Shown here in pieces: positions 1 to 8,217 of a stretch of 61,740 nucleotides of DNA (within the stretch, counting starts at the first letter, position 1; each line of letters begins with the position of its first letter). The position numbers and the translations under genes are program-made. Where the stretch lies: positions 1 to 61,740 of the forward strand of contig REDV01000066.1 in NCBI GenBank assembly GCA_007695365.1, written 5' to 3'. This DNA is from Cryomorphaceae bacterium. Lineage in GTDB: Bacteria; Bacteroidota; Bacteroidia; Flavobacteriales_D; SKUL01. The notes under the pieces are model-generated. The model was not told the origin of the DNA and ran no database searches. It was given only the letters and a program-made list of their open reading frames with translations.

Positions 1-169
1 GATTTACGACATCAACGGACAGTTGATCCAGAATGAAGGATTTGGCCACGTGGGCGACAGCGTAAGCCGACTGATTCACTTCAACAAGAACCTCGCTACA
101 GGAATGTACATGGTTCACATCGTTGTGGATGGCGAGCGCTTTGCTACCGAGCGACTGATTGTGATGTAA
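1..169 (+). CDS. T9SS C-terminal sorting domain protein, 3' fragment
   Basis: The reading frame enters from the left edge (first whole codon at base 2) and ends at TAA 167-169, leaving 55 residues. The visible piece has the pattern of a type A T9SS C-terminal sorting domain: IYDINGQLI near its start, then a turn motif LATGMYMVHI and an ending ERLIVM. Such domains direct proteins through the type IX secretion system to the cell surface and are then removed. The functional part of the protein lies outside the window, so nothing can be said of its activity. A terminator follows at 231-259. Confidence 0.75.
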   Translation, partial: IYDINGQLIQNEGFGHVGDSVSRLIHFNKNLATGMYMVHIVVDGERFATERLIVM

Positions 170-230
170 TCTACAAACCTGACAGCGTCCGGAGAGGATC
201 TGTCAGCGTTTGTTGAAACCAATAGAGAAG

Positions 231-259
231 CCCCCGGCGAGCAATCGTTGGGGGTTTTT
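231..259 (+). terminator. Rho-independent terminator with GCAA tetraloop
   Basis: CCCCCGGCGA (231-240) pairs with TCGTTGGGGG (245-254) around a GCAA loop, using two G-U pairs, and is followed by TTTTT. The GNRA-type loop should make the hairpin stable. It ends the transcript of the left-edge T9SS gene. Confidence 0.85.
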
Positions 260-334
260 CATGCGTAACACTTTGCGAGCAATAACCGTTGTAATAACTT
301 GTTATCCACGGAAAAATAACCTAACTTGGCCGAC

Positions 335-829
335 ATGAAATGGCTTGTTCACGCAATCACGTGGGTTTTGGTTCTCACTTTTTCTCCAACGTTGTGGGGA
401 CAAAACGAAGAATCAAATCAGACTGCAGTAGAGGTTATTTCGTCTAATCGGGATGACGTGAAGAAGGTCATCATCGTGTTGGAAGAAGCAGAAGGTATCA
501 CTGTAACCGGAATCGTCTCGAAAAACTGGATACATTTCACATACGAAACGGAAGCACAGCGAAAAGAGGCTATGAATCAGCTTCTGTTGAGAGGGGTTAC
601 CGTGAACCAAAAAGGAGGAATGCCTCTGGGTTATCCGCTACCTGTAAGCAATGAGGACCAATACTCTCAGCAAAAAAGTGAGTGGATTGAAGAAAACCAG
701 GAGCTGTACCAGCAAATGCAACAACCAGGTGAACCCAACTCTATCACGCAGGATGAGTTCGATACCTTACCAGAAGAAAAACAACAGTGGATTTTGGAGC
801 ACCCTGATCATATCGTGATTGAACCATGA
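335..829 (+). CDS. Secreted protein of unknown function, coupled to a T9SS protein
   Basis: The protein has 164 residues. ATG at 335 is preferred to an in-frame TTG at 326 because it begins directly with a signal peptide (MKWLVHAITWVLVLTF, cleavage after LWGQ). The mature part is acidic and Gln/Glu-rich, with an early alpha/beta-looking segment (VKKVIIVLEEAEG around residues 45-60) and a Pro/Gln-rich C-terminal half. I recognise no family. The stop overlaps the ATG of the next gene (ATGA, 826-829), so the two are translationally coupled and may act together outside the inner membrane. A TAACTTGG sequence just upstream (322-329) resembles the -7 box. Confidence 0.75.
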   Translation: MKWLVHAITWVLVLTFSPTLWGQNEESNQTAVEVISSNRDDVKKVIIVLEEAEGITVTGIVSKNWIHFTYETEAQRKEAMNQLLLRGVTVNQKGGMPLGYPLPVSNEDQYSQQKSEWIEENQELYQQMQQPGEPNSITQDEFDTLPEEKQQWILEHPDHIVIEP

Positions 830-2766
830 GGAAGTTGCTGCTTAATTCCATTTGCCTTTTACTCTTTGTGTCGCCTGCATTACTCAAAGGGCAATGCTTT
901 AACTGCAATGCGCAATGGCCCACAGCCACTCAATCTACCGTATCCAATACACTGGTTACCGTAACCACCTGTATGAGGGGTGGTGAATATGCCGTGTTTA
1001 ATGTAACTGCGGGTGAAACCTACACATGGACTACATGTGGTGGTGGCACCTGGGATACCCAGCTCACCCTTTTCGCAGGTGGTGCCCCAGGATGTCAGGG
1101 AGGCTCTTTGGCCTATAACGATGACTTTCCGGGTTGTGGACTGCTTTCAACCATTACGTGGACTGCCACTTTCACGGGAACAGTAAACGTATTGCTGAGT
1201 CGATTCAACTGCCAGAACCAAGCAACCTGTATGGGCCTCTTTTGGGCCTGTGTGTCTTGTGGAGCGGGCCCGGGTGGCAATTACAATAACCCCGGCGGAA
1301 CCATCACAACCTGCGAGGGTAATTTCTACGACACCGGAGGGCCAACGGGCAATTACAGCAACAATGAATTTATCACCACCACTTTCTGTCCGGACGTTGC
1401 CGGCGAGTGCATCAACATGACTTTTTCACAATTCAGCATCGAAACAGGATGGGATTTTATGATTGTTTATGACGGCCCCAATACAGGCTCACCTGCAATC
1501 GGCACGTACACAGGGACATCACTAAACGGAATAACCCTTTCGGCAACCAATGCCTCCGGGTGTTTAACCTTTCTATTCGATTCCGATGGCTCGGTTACCT
1601 TCCCGGGTTGGGCTGCTTCCATCTCGTGCAATACGTGCGGGGTTCCTCCTCCGGCACCACCCACTGACTGCATAGGCGGTACAACTGTTTGCGATGACGC
1701 CACATTCTCCGGAAATAGCGGAGGCGCCGGGGCCATTGTTGATTTGAACAGCAGTAATCAGGGCTGTTTGTTGTCTGGTGAGAACCAAACATCATGGTAT
1801 CTGTTCTCGCCTGCAACAGATGGCAATATAGGCTTTACCATATCTCCCGGAGTGGGTGTAGATTACGACTTTGCTGTTTGGGGTCCGTTTCCTGAAGGGA
1901 GCTCCTCGGCTGATATCTGTCCTCCTCCCGGTCCTCCTATCAGGTGCTCCTATGCTTCAGGGTTTAGTACCAACAATGCTACAGGAAGCTACGATACCGG
2001 AACAGGGCATGCTATTTACTCTGCGCCCCAGTTTGCTTCACCTTTCACAACATACAGTGAGGGTGCGGCGGGCAATGGCTGGGTTCCGGGGCTCAATGTT
2101 ACTGCTGGTCAAGTGTATATCCTTGTAATAGACAACTTCACGTCCAACACTACGCCTTTCAACCTCAACTGGAATCTACAGAACGGAGCAACGTTAGACT
2201 GCACTCCCCTGCCTGTAGAAATGCTGGAGTTTTCGGGTTCACGCATTGAAAATACCAACGTATTACGTTGGAAAACAGCCACCGAAATCAACGCAGATTT
2301 TTACGAAATTCAGCGATCACTGGATGGTTATCATTTCAATGTAATCGGAACTTTACCGGCTGCAGGATTCACCACTTCCTTAACCTCGTATGTTTACCGG
2401 GATGAAGAACCACCCCATTCAGATTGTTATTACCGCCTCAAGCAAATCGACTTCGACGGGCGATACGAATTTTTTGGGCCTGTTATTATTGAACACAGAG
2501 AGTCCTCAACAAAAATCCTCAACCTGTATCCCAACCCGCTCACCTCAGATTTGCTTCAGGTAGAAATGAGCGCGCCACATGGTCATACGGTGCATCTTGA
2601 AATCATGGATGTCACAGGCAAACCACTCAGGGAGCTGCAGGTTGCCGTGGCCAAAGGCGTACATACCTTCGCAGTAGATTTCAGCTCCTACAGTCATGGA
2701 GTGTATTTCATCCGCTTTACCGATCAGATCGGCGCTGTGATAGACACACGACGAGTTGTGCGATAG
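826..2766 (+). CDS. Secreted CUB-like domain protein with T9SS sorting domain
   Basis: The 646-residue protein has a signal peptide (MRKLLLNSICLLLFVSPALL). It then shows a Cys-rich PPC-like beta domain (about 22-145), a CUB-like domain (about 160-270, with WDFMIVYDGPNTG and paired cysteines), a second Cys-containing beta module with WYLFSP (about 280-460), and a linker of the PVEMLEFSG...LRWKTATE type. A T9SS sorting domain from about 565 (LYPNPL, ending DTRRVVR) closes it. CUB and PPC modules usually mediate binding at the cell surface or in the medium; no catalytic domain is visible. It overlaps the preceding gene by four bases. The ligand is unknown. Confidence 0.85.
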   Translation: MRKLLLNSICLLLFVSPALLKGQCFNCNAQWPTATQSTVSNTLVTVTTCMRGGEYAVFNVTAGETYTWTTCGGGTWDTQLTLFAGGAPGCQGGSLAYNDDFPGCGLLSTITWTATFTGTVNVLLSRFNCQNQATCMGLFWACVSCGAGPGGNYNNPGGTITTCEGNFYDTGGPTGNYSNNEFITTTFCPDVAGECINMTFSQFSIETGWDFMIVYDGPNTGSPAIGTYTGTSLNGITLSATNASGCLTFLFDSDGSVTFPGWAASISCNTCGVPPPAPPTDCIGGTTVCDDATFSGNSGGAGAIVDLNSSNQGCLLSGENQTSWYLFSPATDGNIGFTISPGVGVDYDFAVWGPFPEGSSSADICPPPGPPIRCSYASGFSTNNATGSYDTGTGHAIYSAPQFASPFTTYSEGAAGNGWVPGLNVTAGQVYILVIDNFTSNTTPFNLNWNLQNGATLDCTPLPVEMLEFSGSRIENTNVLRWKTATEINADFYEIQRSLDGYHFNVIGTLPAAGFTTSLTSYVYRDEEPPHSDCYYRLKQIDFDGRYEFFGPVIIEHRESSTKILNLYPNPLTSDLLQVEMSAPHGHTVHLEIMDVTGKPLRELQVAVAKGVHTFAVDFSSYSHGVYFIRFTDQIGAVIDTRRVVR

Positions 2767-2821
2767 ACTTTATTTGGCTATACAACCTTCGTACTTTCTA
2801 TGTGTCATAAATTGCATATAG

Positions 2822-2980
2822 GCTCAAGGGAGGTATCACAAGGTTGTTTACATAAGAATGGTTCCCATCCTTACGCAGGCCATTCAAGAGCAACAACAAC
2901 TCATTGAAGAGCTTAAGCAGGTGATTCAACAGCTCAACCAACGTCTGGACGTCGTTGAATCGGGGCAACCGTCGGAGTAA
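2822..2980 (+). pseudogene. C-terminal relic of a tail-fibre/S74-chaperone-type protein
   Basis: After an in-frame TAG at 2819-2821 an open frame runs to TAA 2978-2980. The only internal ATG, at 2858, gives 40 residues. The residues read YHKVVYIRMVPILTQAIQEQ and continue as a Gln/Glu/Leu-rich coiled coil ending DVVESGQPSE. This is the layout of the last 50 residues of Bacteroidota tail-fibre-like proteins, where a VPxLxxAIxEQQ motif leads into a trimeric coiled coil. No N-terminal part exists upstream. I infer a decayed 3' end; a free-standing 40-residue coiled-coil peptide is the alternative. Confidence 0.45.
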
Positions 2981-3061
2981 GTACGGGCTGTAATGATTCC
3001 CATAAAAACTGGCTGAGCGCATCGCTCTGAAGGCCAATTCGTATCTTGGTTATAAAATAAA

Positions 3062-4009
3062 TTACCGCACTATGACCAGCTTAGTGTTATTCAAAATCTG
3101 ATTGTTTTGGCGTACTGTTGCGATATACAGGCCGCCGGGCAAGTCTTCGCATCGCATCGTGTAATATGCTTCGTTCTGCACCACAGCGTGCTTCACCAAG
3201 GCCCCCGTAAGGCTGTGCACAGCAATATCAACCTGACCTGCTACTTCTGACAAATTAAATTGCACAAGGTCCACAGCCGGGTTGGGGTAGATGGTAACAT
3301 GCGGCACATCATGTTCGTTCTCAATACCAACGGTAAGCATACACGAATTGCCATCATTACTTCCAAAATAAGTGGTTTGGTTCTGGCTATAGCAATGAAG
3401 ATTATATCCACATTCGAGTGTATGAGGAATGGGAGCAAATAAGCCTTTCGAGCTACCTACCCCTTCAATGAGCTCCATTTCAGAATCAATATCCATTCCT
3501 CCAAGCTGAAAACGCATGTAGTAACCGCCTTCCACTTCGATACTATCCATGCCCATCACGACGGTGTTGCCCCAAGGGTTGGTGGTATTAGTAATGGGCA
3601 GTGTATCACCGACGGATAGATTAAAATCGTGCAACAATTCTTCGCCCACCCCATTTGCGGGACGGAAAAATATTTGCCGGTTCTCAGAGCGCAAATAGCC
3701 CAGGAGATCACTGTAGTACTCTGAACCGCTACAATATTCCGGAGGATCATTCTCGTAATACATTCTTGAGACAACGCCTTGTTTGTAGAGACTTACATAG
3801 GTCAACCCATCGAAAATTGCTTCGCCTTCAATGAAGTAATTGTACAAGTCGGTCTCAACACACGGATAGGGTATTGCGCAAGACGTACTTTCTTGCCAAA
3901 CGGGGTTGTTCGCAAAATAGGAGTTTGGCTGCGCTTGCGTGAAACAACAATTGAAAACAAACCCCAATAAAATAACGGTTTTGGACAAGAAGTTACGGCT
4001 GGAACACAT
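3062..4009 (-). CDS. Secreted protein with T9SS sorting domain
   Basis: The protein has 315 residues. ATG at 4009 is chosen over an in-frame TTG at 4033. A signal peptide follows shortly (FLSKTVILLGFVFNCCFTQAQ). The mature region has several cysteines and no catalytic motif I recognise. The last 80 residues form a T9SS sorting domain: IYPNPAVDLVQF, then LPGGLYIATV and an ending NTKLVIVR. The middle resembles other Bacteroidota proteins that have only a sorting domain annotated. The gene stands alone; a weak -7-like sequence lies upstream on the minus strand within the 4010-4260 gap. Confidence 0.8.
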   Translation of the reverse strand: MCSSRNFLSKTVILLGFVFNCCFTQAQPNSYFANNPVWQESTSCAIPYPCVETDLYNYFIEGEAIFDGLTYVSLYKQGVVSRMYYENDPPEYCSGSEYYSDLLGYLRSENRQIFFRPANGVGEELLHDFNLSVGDTLPITNTTNPWGNTVVMGMDSIEVEGGYYMRFQLGGMDIDSEMELIEGVGSSKGLFAPIPHTLECGYNLHCYSQNQTTYFGSNDGNSCMLTVGIENEHDVPHVTIYPNPAVDLVQFNLSEVAGQVDIAVHSLTGALVKHAVVQNEAYYTMRCEDLPGGLYIATVRQNNQILNNTKLVIVR

Positions 4010-4094
4010 AACTGTTTGATTTGTTGCGTGCAAATTAGCGTTTTAATTCGGAGCACCAATATTTATTTCGCATTTCATGAATTCTTTGCAGAGA

Positions 4095-4200
4095 CTCATT
4101 CTTTCAGGCCGGAGGACTTAAGGTCTCCGGCGTAGCGGGATGCTACACCGAACATCCGTTATTAAACTTGTTAAGCAAGGCTTCCTCGCCTGAAGAAGTT
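4095..4200. repeat. Multi-hairpin intergenic element (REP-like or structured RNA)
   Basis: Several inverted repeats are nested in about 100 bases of non-coding DNA. A 24-base near-palindrome lies at 4108-4131 (CCGGAG / CTCCGG arms around CTTAAG). GTAGC-GGGAT-GCTAC lies at 4132-4146, and AGGC-TTCCTC-GCCT at 4178-4191. An outer pairing joins TTCTTTCAGGC (4099-4109) to GCCTGAAGAA (4188-4197). No second copy was noticed in this window. It could be a REP/BIME-type repeat, a decayed mobile element end, or a folded RNA. Confidence 0.5.
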
Positions 4201-4260
4201 CATTCGGCAATTTGGGAATTTGCCTACAAAGCAGACGGCTAATTAAAATAATGACTCTAC

Positions 4261-6285
4261 CTACCTCACCACCGGCAACCATACCCTCGATGGGGTGTCC
4301 TCGCCCTGATGTAGTTTAAACTGAATATCGCTCCGCAGTTTTCCTTCGCGGAAATAGGCGGGATTGATTTCAAAATTGCCGTAATCAAGCCCGGCCACGT
4401 TGATGCGAATGCGGCTGCCCTTTCGGAATTTCCAGCCCACAGGCATCAAGTCGAAACGCAAAAGCACGGGTTCGTCGCCGGCAAACACTTCCTGGTTCTC
4501 GTATTCGGGTGTAAAGCCGTGCCAGGGCAAGTCGGGCTGAGTTTGGTATGCAACACCCAACTGAGCGGCAAGTTCACCCTCCCTATGCCACGATGCCCGT
4601 AGTTGACCCTCAGTGATGTACCACGACTTTCCTTTTCGGTCCACCTCCTCCAGGTACACAAATACATCCACGTTCCTTTCGCTGCTGCTCACCCAAAGTT
4701 CCACAATGGGATTGCCGATGATTTCCATGTCCTCATTGAGCACCTCGCTGTTAAAAGTGGTGGCATGCCGGGCCATTTTTGAGCGCTCCATGGGTTTACG
4801 CGGCGTTCCCGATGCCATGGTCCACCGGTTTAAAGAGCGTTTGCCATAACCCGAAGTGTGCAGCGTGTCCACATTCACCTCGATTGTTTGTTCCGGCAAA
4901 GGCGATTGAGAAAGCTCATTCTCTCCTAACAAAAACGCAAGCGACTCCGCGGCCGGCGGCGGCCAAGAGAGGTGCTGCTGCCAGTTGCCGTGCATGGTAA
5001 AAAGGGTTACAGGAGGCTCGCTTTCCCATCCGTTTTCAATACCCTTCAAATACCTGTCGAAAAACCGCAGGTGAAAAAGCGGCAGTACATCACTGAGCTT
5101 TTCGTCCATACCCGCAAACTTCCGGTGCTTCTTGCCCAGCCTTGAAGTATGAAATCCTGGAGTAATCAACATTTTGTGATTGCCCAAATCTTGCGACGAG
5201 GCAAACAATTGAGTGGTCCCCCTTAAAAAACCATCGAACCACCGCCCGATGTGAAAAACAGGTATGCCGCTTTGGTGTACATTCTCCAGAAAATAGCCGG
5301 GTGCCACATCCCGGTAGGTAAAGCCTTCAAACCCGGGGTGGGTGGTTTTGCTATCGAAATACGCAAAGTCTTCGCCCATCAGATCTTTTACCGTTAGGTT
5401 GCCCAGATGTTCGCGTGTAGCCCGCCAATAAAGGTGCGACTCTCGCTCCTCACCATCTTTGTACACAGGTCGCGCGTCATCTTCAAACACGCGGTCGTCT
5501 ATGAGCGGCCATTCATCATCTATCCTGCCGTCGCCGTCCTCGTCAACCACTGGGGCCGAGGGCACGTAAAAGCGACGCATGTCTGAGTAATTGAGGTTCA
5601 TGTGCTTGAGTCGTTCGCTGAAAGACTCCATCCAGCGTTCTGCTACGATGCCGCCGGGTTTGAATGAGGCTGTGTACGACTCCATAAAAATCACCTCAGG
5701 TGCTATGCATTTCAGCGCTTTAGGTTGTTGAGCAGCCGTGGCAAATTGCGCCCATGCCATGTAGGATTTACCAATCATACCCACATTTCCGTCGGAAAAG
5801 GATTGTGCGGCAATCCATTCAATCAGGTTCTTGCCATCCTCTCCGTGCCGCGGGTCCAGTGGCATCTGGGTACCAAAAGAGGCTCCGGTTCCACGCATAT
5901 CGGCCGCAACCACTGCATATCCGTGCTTAAGCAGCAAACTCACGGAGGGCGAGTAACGTTCCTGATCCAAAAGCGGACGCCAACCCAATCCGGTCATCCA
6001 CGCCAGGGTCCTGAACACAAATCCAACATTAGGACCGATATAAGCCCGACCGTAGGGAGTCATCTTCAACACCACCGGAAAAGCTTCTCGATGAGTACCT
6101 TCGGTGGGAATATACACATCCACAGCGAGCCGCACCGAATCGGGCATCCACACGTATTGGCTGCTGCGTTCGTAACTTTCAAAATCCGGATTGTCCGGAC
6201 TGTCATAGCGCCAAAAATCCTTCCCCTGACCGTATAGAGACAGAGATACAATCCAAAACAAGGCAAGGGCAAAAAAGGGTTTCAT
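4261..6285 (-). CDS. Secreted CocE/NonD family hydrolase (peptidase S15 type)
   Basis: The 674-residue protein uses ATG at 6285 rather than an upstream TTG, because a signal peptide follows at once (MKPFFALALFWIVSLSLYGQ). The alpha/beta-hydrolase domain has the family nucleophile elbow GMIGKSYMAW with Ser174. The DMRGTGAS segment upstream and the GRWFDGFLRGT region fit X-Pro dipeptidyl-peptidase/cocaine esterase-like enzymes. The C-terminal third is the jelly-roll PepX_C domain (VDVFVYLEEVDRKGKSW). These enzymes cleave N-terminal X-Pro dipeptides, acyl esters or amides; the substrate cannot be read here. Export suggests action in the periplasm or outside. It lies 67 bases downstream of a lipoprotein gene on the same strand. 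Confidence 0.85.
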   Translation of the reverse strand: MKPFFALALFWIVSLSLYGQGKDFWRYDSPDNPDFESYERSSQYVWMPDSVRLAVDVYIPTEGTHREAFPVVLKMTPYGRAYIGPNVGFVFRTLAWMTGLGWRPLLDQERYSPSVSLLLKHGYAVVAADMRGTGASFGTQMPLDPRHGEDGKNLIEWIAAQSFSDGNVGMIGKSYMAWAQFATAAQQPKALKCIAPEVIFMESYTASFKPGGIVAERWMESFSERLKHMNLNYSDMRRFYVPSAPVVDEDGDGRIDDEWPLIDDRVFEDDARPVYKDGEERESHLYWRATREHLGNLTVKDLMGEDFAYFDSKTTHPGFEGFTYRDVAPGYFLENVHQSGIPVFHIGRWFDGFLRGTTQLFASSQDLGNHKMLITPGFHTSRLGKKHRKFAGMDEKLSDVLPLFHLRFFDRYLKGIENGWESEPPVTLFTMHGNWQQHLSWPPPAAESLAFLLGENELSQSPLPEQTIEVNVDTLHTSGYGKRSLNRWTMASGTPRKPMERSKMARHATTFNSEVLNEDMEIIGNPIVELWVSSSERNVDVFVYLEEVDRKGKSWYITEGQLRASWHREGELAAQLGVAYQTQPDLPWHGFTPEYENQEVFAGDEPVLLRFDLMPVGWKFRKGSRIRINVAGLDYGNFEINPAYFREGKLRSDIQFKLHQGEDTPSRVWLPVVR

Positions 6286-6352
6286 AGCGTGAAGCAAGGG
6301 GGATTAACTATTGAACACCACGGTGCTTTGAATGTTTTGTTGTACGGAAATT

Positions 6353-6790
6353 TCACTCTTCGGCGGAGGCAAAACGCTCAGTGTAATCAACAAATGACGC
6401 TTCAAGCTGGTGTAATGCAGCCATGGCTTCGTCGGGGCTTGAAGCCTGTTTAAGAGCTTCCGTAAACGCGATGTGTGGATGCAGCCACGCGTGCAGGGTG
6501 TCGTGCGCAACACCTTTCATGCTGCAACTGGCAATCAGTTTGTCATTGTGTTTCTCCATGGCCCTTGCAAACATATGCACAGCAGTATCGCCATGTTTTA
6601 CAAAGGACTCAAGCAAGCGGTGTCCCTCGCGGATGTGTTCATCCATGTGTTGCTCAACCAGCCATTTACCGTTGACCGGATGGTCCGGGATGTGGTTTTT
6701 TGCCGTATCGTCCTTTTCTGGCGAAGAGCACGACAGCGCCCAGGATGCTATGAGTGCAGAAAATACTATTGGTTTCAACGCATTCATCAT
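6353..6790 (-). CDS. Small lipoprotein, unknown function
   Basis: The 145-residue protein begins at ATG 6790, directly abutting the stop of the DUF58 gene upstream (no gap), so the two are co-transcribed. The signal peptide ends in a lipobox (ASWALSCSS, Cys about residue 21). The mature part is helical and rich in His and Met, with repeated EEHxxxG-like helices (EQHMDEHIREGHRLLESF, MEKHNDKLIA). This could be a small helical bundle, but no metal-binding family is recognised. The C-terminal half of the gene carries an unrelated shadow frame that is not coding. Confidence 0.7.
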   Translation of the reverse strand: MMNALKPIVFSALIASWALSCSSPEKDDTAKNHIPDHPVNGKWLVEQHMDEHIREGHRLLESFVKHGDTAVHMFARAMEKHNDKLIASCSMKGVAHDTLHAWLHPHIAFTEALKQASSPDEAMAALHQLEASFVDYTERFASAEE

Positions 6791-7726
6791 TTACACCATT
6801 TTGCTTCTGCGAATAAGGTACTGGAGCAGCACCTTATCAAAACCTTCGTTGATATCGGCCTGCACATAGTCAATGTGGTACTGACCACAGCGTAATTTCA
6901 GCTCCTGCGTAAATGCCCGGACGGCTTCAAGGTACTTTTCGCGCACCTGGCTCGGATGCGCTTTTACCTGCTCACCGGTTTCCATGTCAATAAAAGTAAT
7001 GGGGCGGTTTTCGAATTCAAAATCCAGCTCACGGGCTTTGTCCACCACATGAAAAAGAATGACTTCGTGCTTGTTGTAGCGCAAATGCTGAAGGGCCGAA
7101 AAGAGTTCTGTGGAGCGCTCCGAATTGTCGAACATATCTGAAAAAATCACCACCAACGAGCGTCTTGGAATGCGTTCGCTCACTTCGTGCAGTGCGTCCA
7201 CAGCTCCTGTTTTGCGATCTTTTTGGTAAGCGTCGGGCTGAATGAGTTTTTCCAGCTCGCCAAACACAAAGCGGTGGTGGGCGGCGTTGCCCTTTGCGGG
7301 AATGTGGCTCAGTATGGCCTCTTCAAATACCGACAAACCCACAGCATCGCGCTGCTGGCGCAACAAACTGGAAAGTGCCGCGGCGGCGTAAACGGCAAAT
7401 TTCACTTTGTTCATGGGTCCGTCCTGGTCGGGCGAAACTTCAGGAAAATACATGCTCGAAGACACATCCAGCAAAACCTGACAGCGGAGGTTGGTTTCCT
7501 CCTCGTAGCGTTTTACAAAGAGCTTTTCGGTGCGCGCATAGAGTTTCCAGTCAATGTGGCGGGTAGATTCGCCCGTGTTGTATAGCCGGTGCTCGGCAAA
7601 CTCAACAGAAAAACCGTGAAACGGACTCTTGTGAAGGCCGGTAATAAAACCTTCTACCACCTGATTGGCAAGAAGCTCCAACGGACTCAGTTCCTGGTAT
7701 TTGTTTCTGTCAATGTAAATAGCCAT
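6791..7726 (-). CDS. DUF58 domain protein
   Basis: The 311-residue protein begins MAIYIDRNKYQEL at ATG 7726; an in-frame extension to 7786 runs through the trxA terminator and is rejected. The DUF58 signature region is present (GESTRHIDWKLYART), followed by a von Willebrand A-like part with a MIDAS-type motif DVSSSMYF and a later FSDMFDN. DUF58 proteins commonly accompany MoxR AAA ATPases and BatA/BatB-type proteins in envelope stress or chaperone functions. No MoxR gene is adjacent here; the partner could lie elsewhere. The protein appears cytosolic, without signal or membrane segments. Confidence 0.85.
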   Translation of the reverse strand: MAIYIDRNKYQELSPLELLANQVVEGFITGLHKSPFHGFSVEFAEHRLYNTGESTRHIDWKLYARTEKLFVKRYEEETNLRCQVLLDVSSSMYFPEVSPDQDGPMNKVKFAVYAAAALSSLLRQQRDAVGLSVFEEAILSHIPAKGNAAHHRFVFGELEKLIQPDAYQKDRKTGAVDALHEVSERIPRRSLVVIFSDMFDNSERSTELFSALQHLRYNKHEVILFHVVDKARELDFEFENRPITFIDMETGEQVKAHPSQVREKYLEAVRAFTQELKLRCGQYHIDYVQADINEGFDKVLLQYLIRRSKMV

Positions 7727-7756
7727 ACTCGGATGTTGAAGCCTGCCGCGTTTCAC

Positions 7757-7778
7757 AAAAAAGGGGGGCACGCCCCCC
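7757..7778 (-). terminator. Terminator of trxA (minus strand)
   Basis: On the minus strand GGGGGG (7778-7773), loop CGTG, CCCCCC (7768-7763) is followed by TTTTTT (7762-7757). It separates trxA from the DUF58 gene, implying that the latter has its own promoter or relies on read-through. Confidence 0.8.
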
Positions 7779-7800
7779 TCTTTCATTTGCCAGATGCACT

Positions 7801-8115
7801 TTAAAGATGGTTATTGATTTTTTCTGCGAGAACGTTTTTAGGAACAGCCCCTACTGATTTGTCAACGATTTCGCCATTCTTGAAAAACAAGATGGTAGGG
7901 ATGTTTCGGATTCCATATTTGGAGGAAATACCGGGATTGTGATCAACGTTTACTTTTCCTACGATGGCTTTACCGTCGTAATCGTTGGCGAGCTCTTCCA
8001 CAATGGGACCTACCATTCGGCAGGGGCCACACCATTCTGCCCAGAAATCAACCAAAACCGGTTTATCTGAGGCGATAATTTCTTCAAAATTTGCTTCTGT
8101 GAGTTCTAAAGCCAT
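7801..8115 (-). CDS. trxA: Thioredoxin
   Basis: A 104-residue cytosolic thioredoxin of standard length. The active site is WAEWCGPC, with Cys29 and Cys32, and the cis-proline loop is RNIPTILFF. It reduces protein disulfides using electrons from thioredoxin reductase, which is not in this window. It has its own promoter (8143-8171) and its own terminator (7757-7778), so it is a single-gene unit. Confidence 0.95.
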   Translation of the reverse strand: MALELTEANFEEIIASDKPVLVDFWAEWCGPCRMVGPIVEELANDYDGKAIVGKVNVDHNPGISSKYGIRNIPTILFFKNGEIVDKSVGAVPKNVLAEKINNHL

Positions 8116-8142
8116 GGCTTGTATTTTAGATTAGAATTGATG

Positions 8143-8171
8143 TAAAGGTACTCTGTTTTGGCCTGAATCAA
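8143..8171 (-). promoter_or_regulatory. Promoter of trxA
   Basis: On the minus strand TTG (8171-8169), an 18-base spacer and TACCTTTA (8150-8143) match the Bacteroidota TTG/TAnnTTTG promoter at all but the last base of the -7 box. The ATG lies 28 bases further on. Confidence 0.65.
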
Positions 8172-8217
8172 AAACTTTACCGCTGCGAAAAATCGCGACA
8201 CTTTGTCATTCTAAGCG

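Noticed and set aside
4095-4200. tRNA, attC site or terminator
   Set aside because: No CCA-end or clover-leaf with anticodon arm, no integrase nearby, and no T run after any hairpin. Left as an unclassified structured element.
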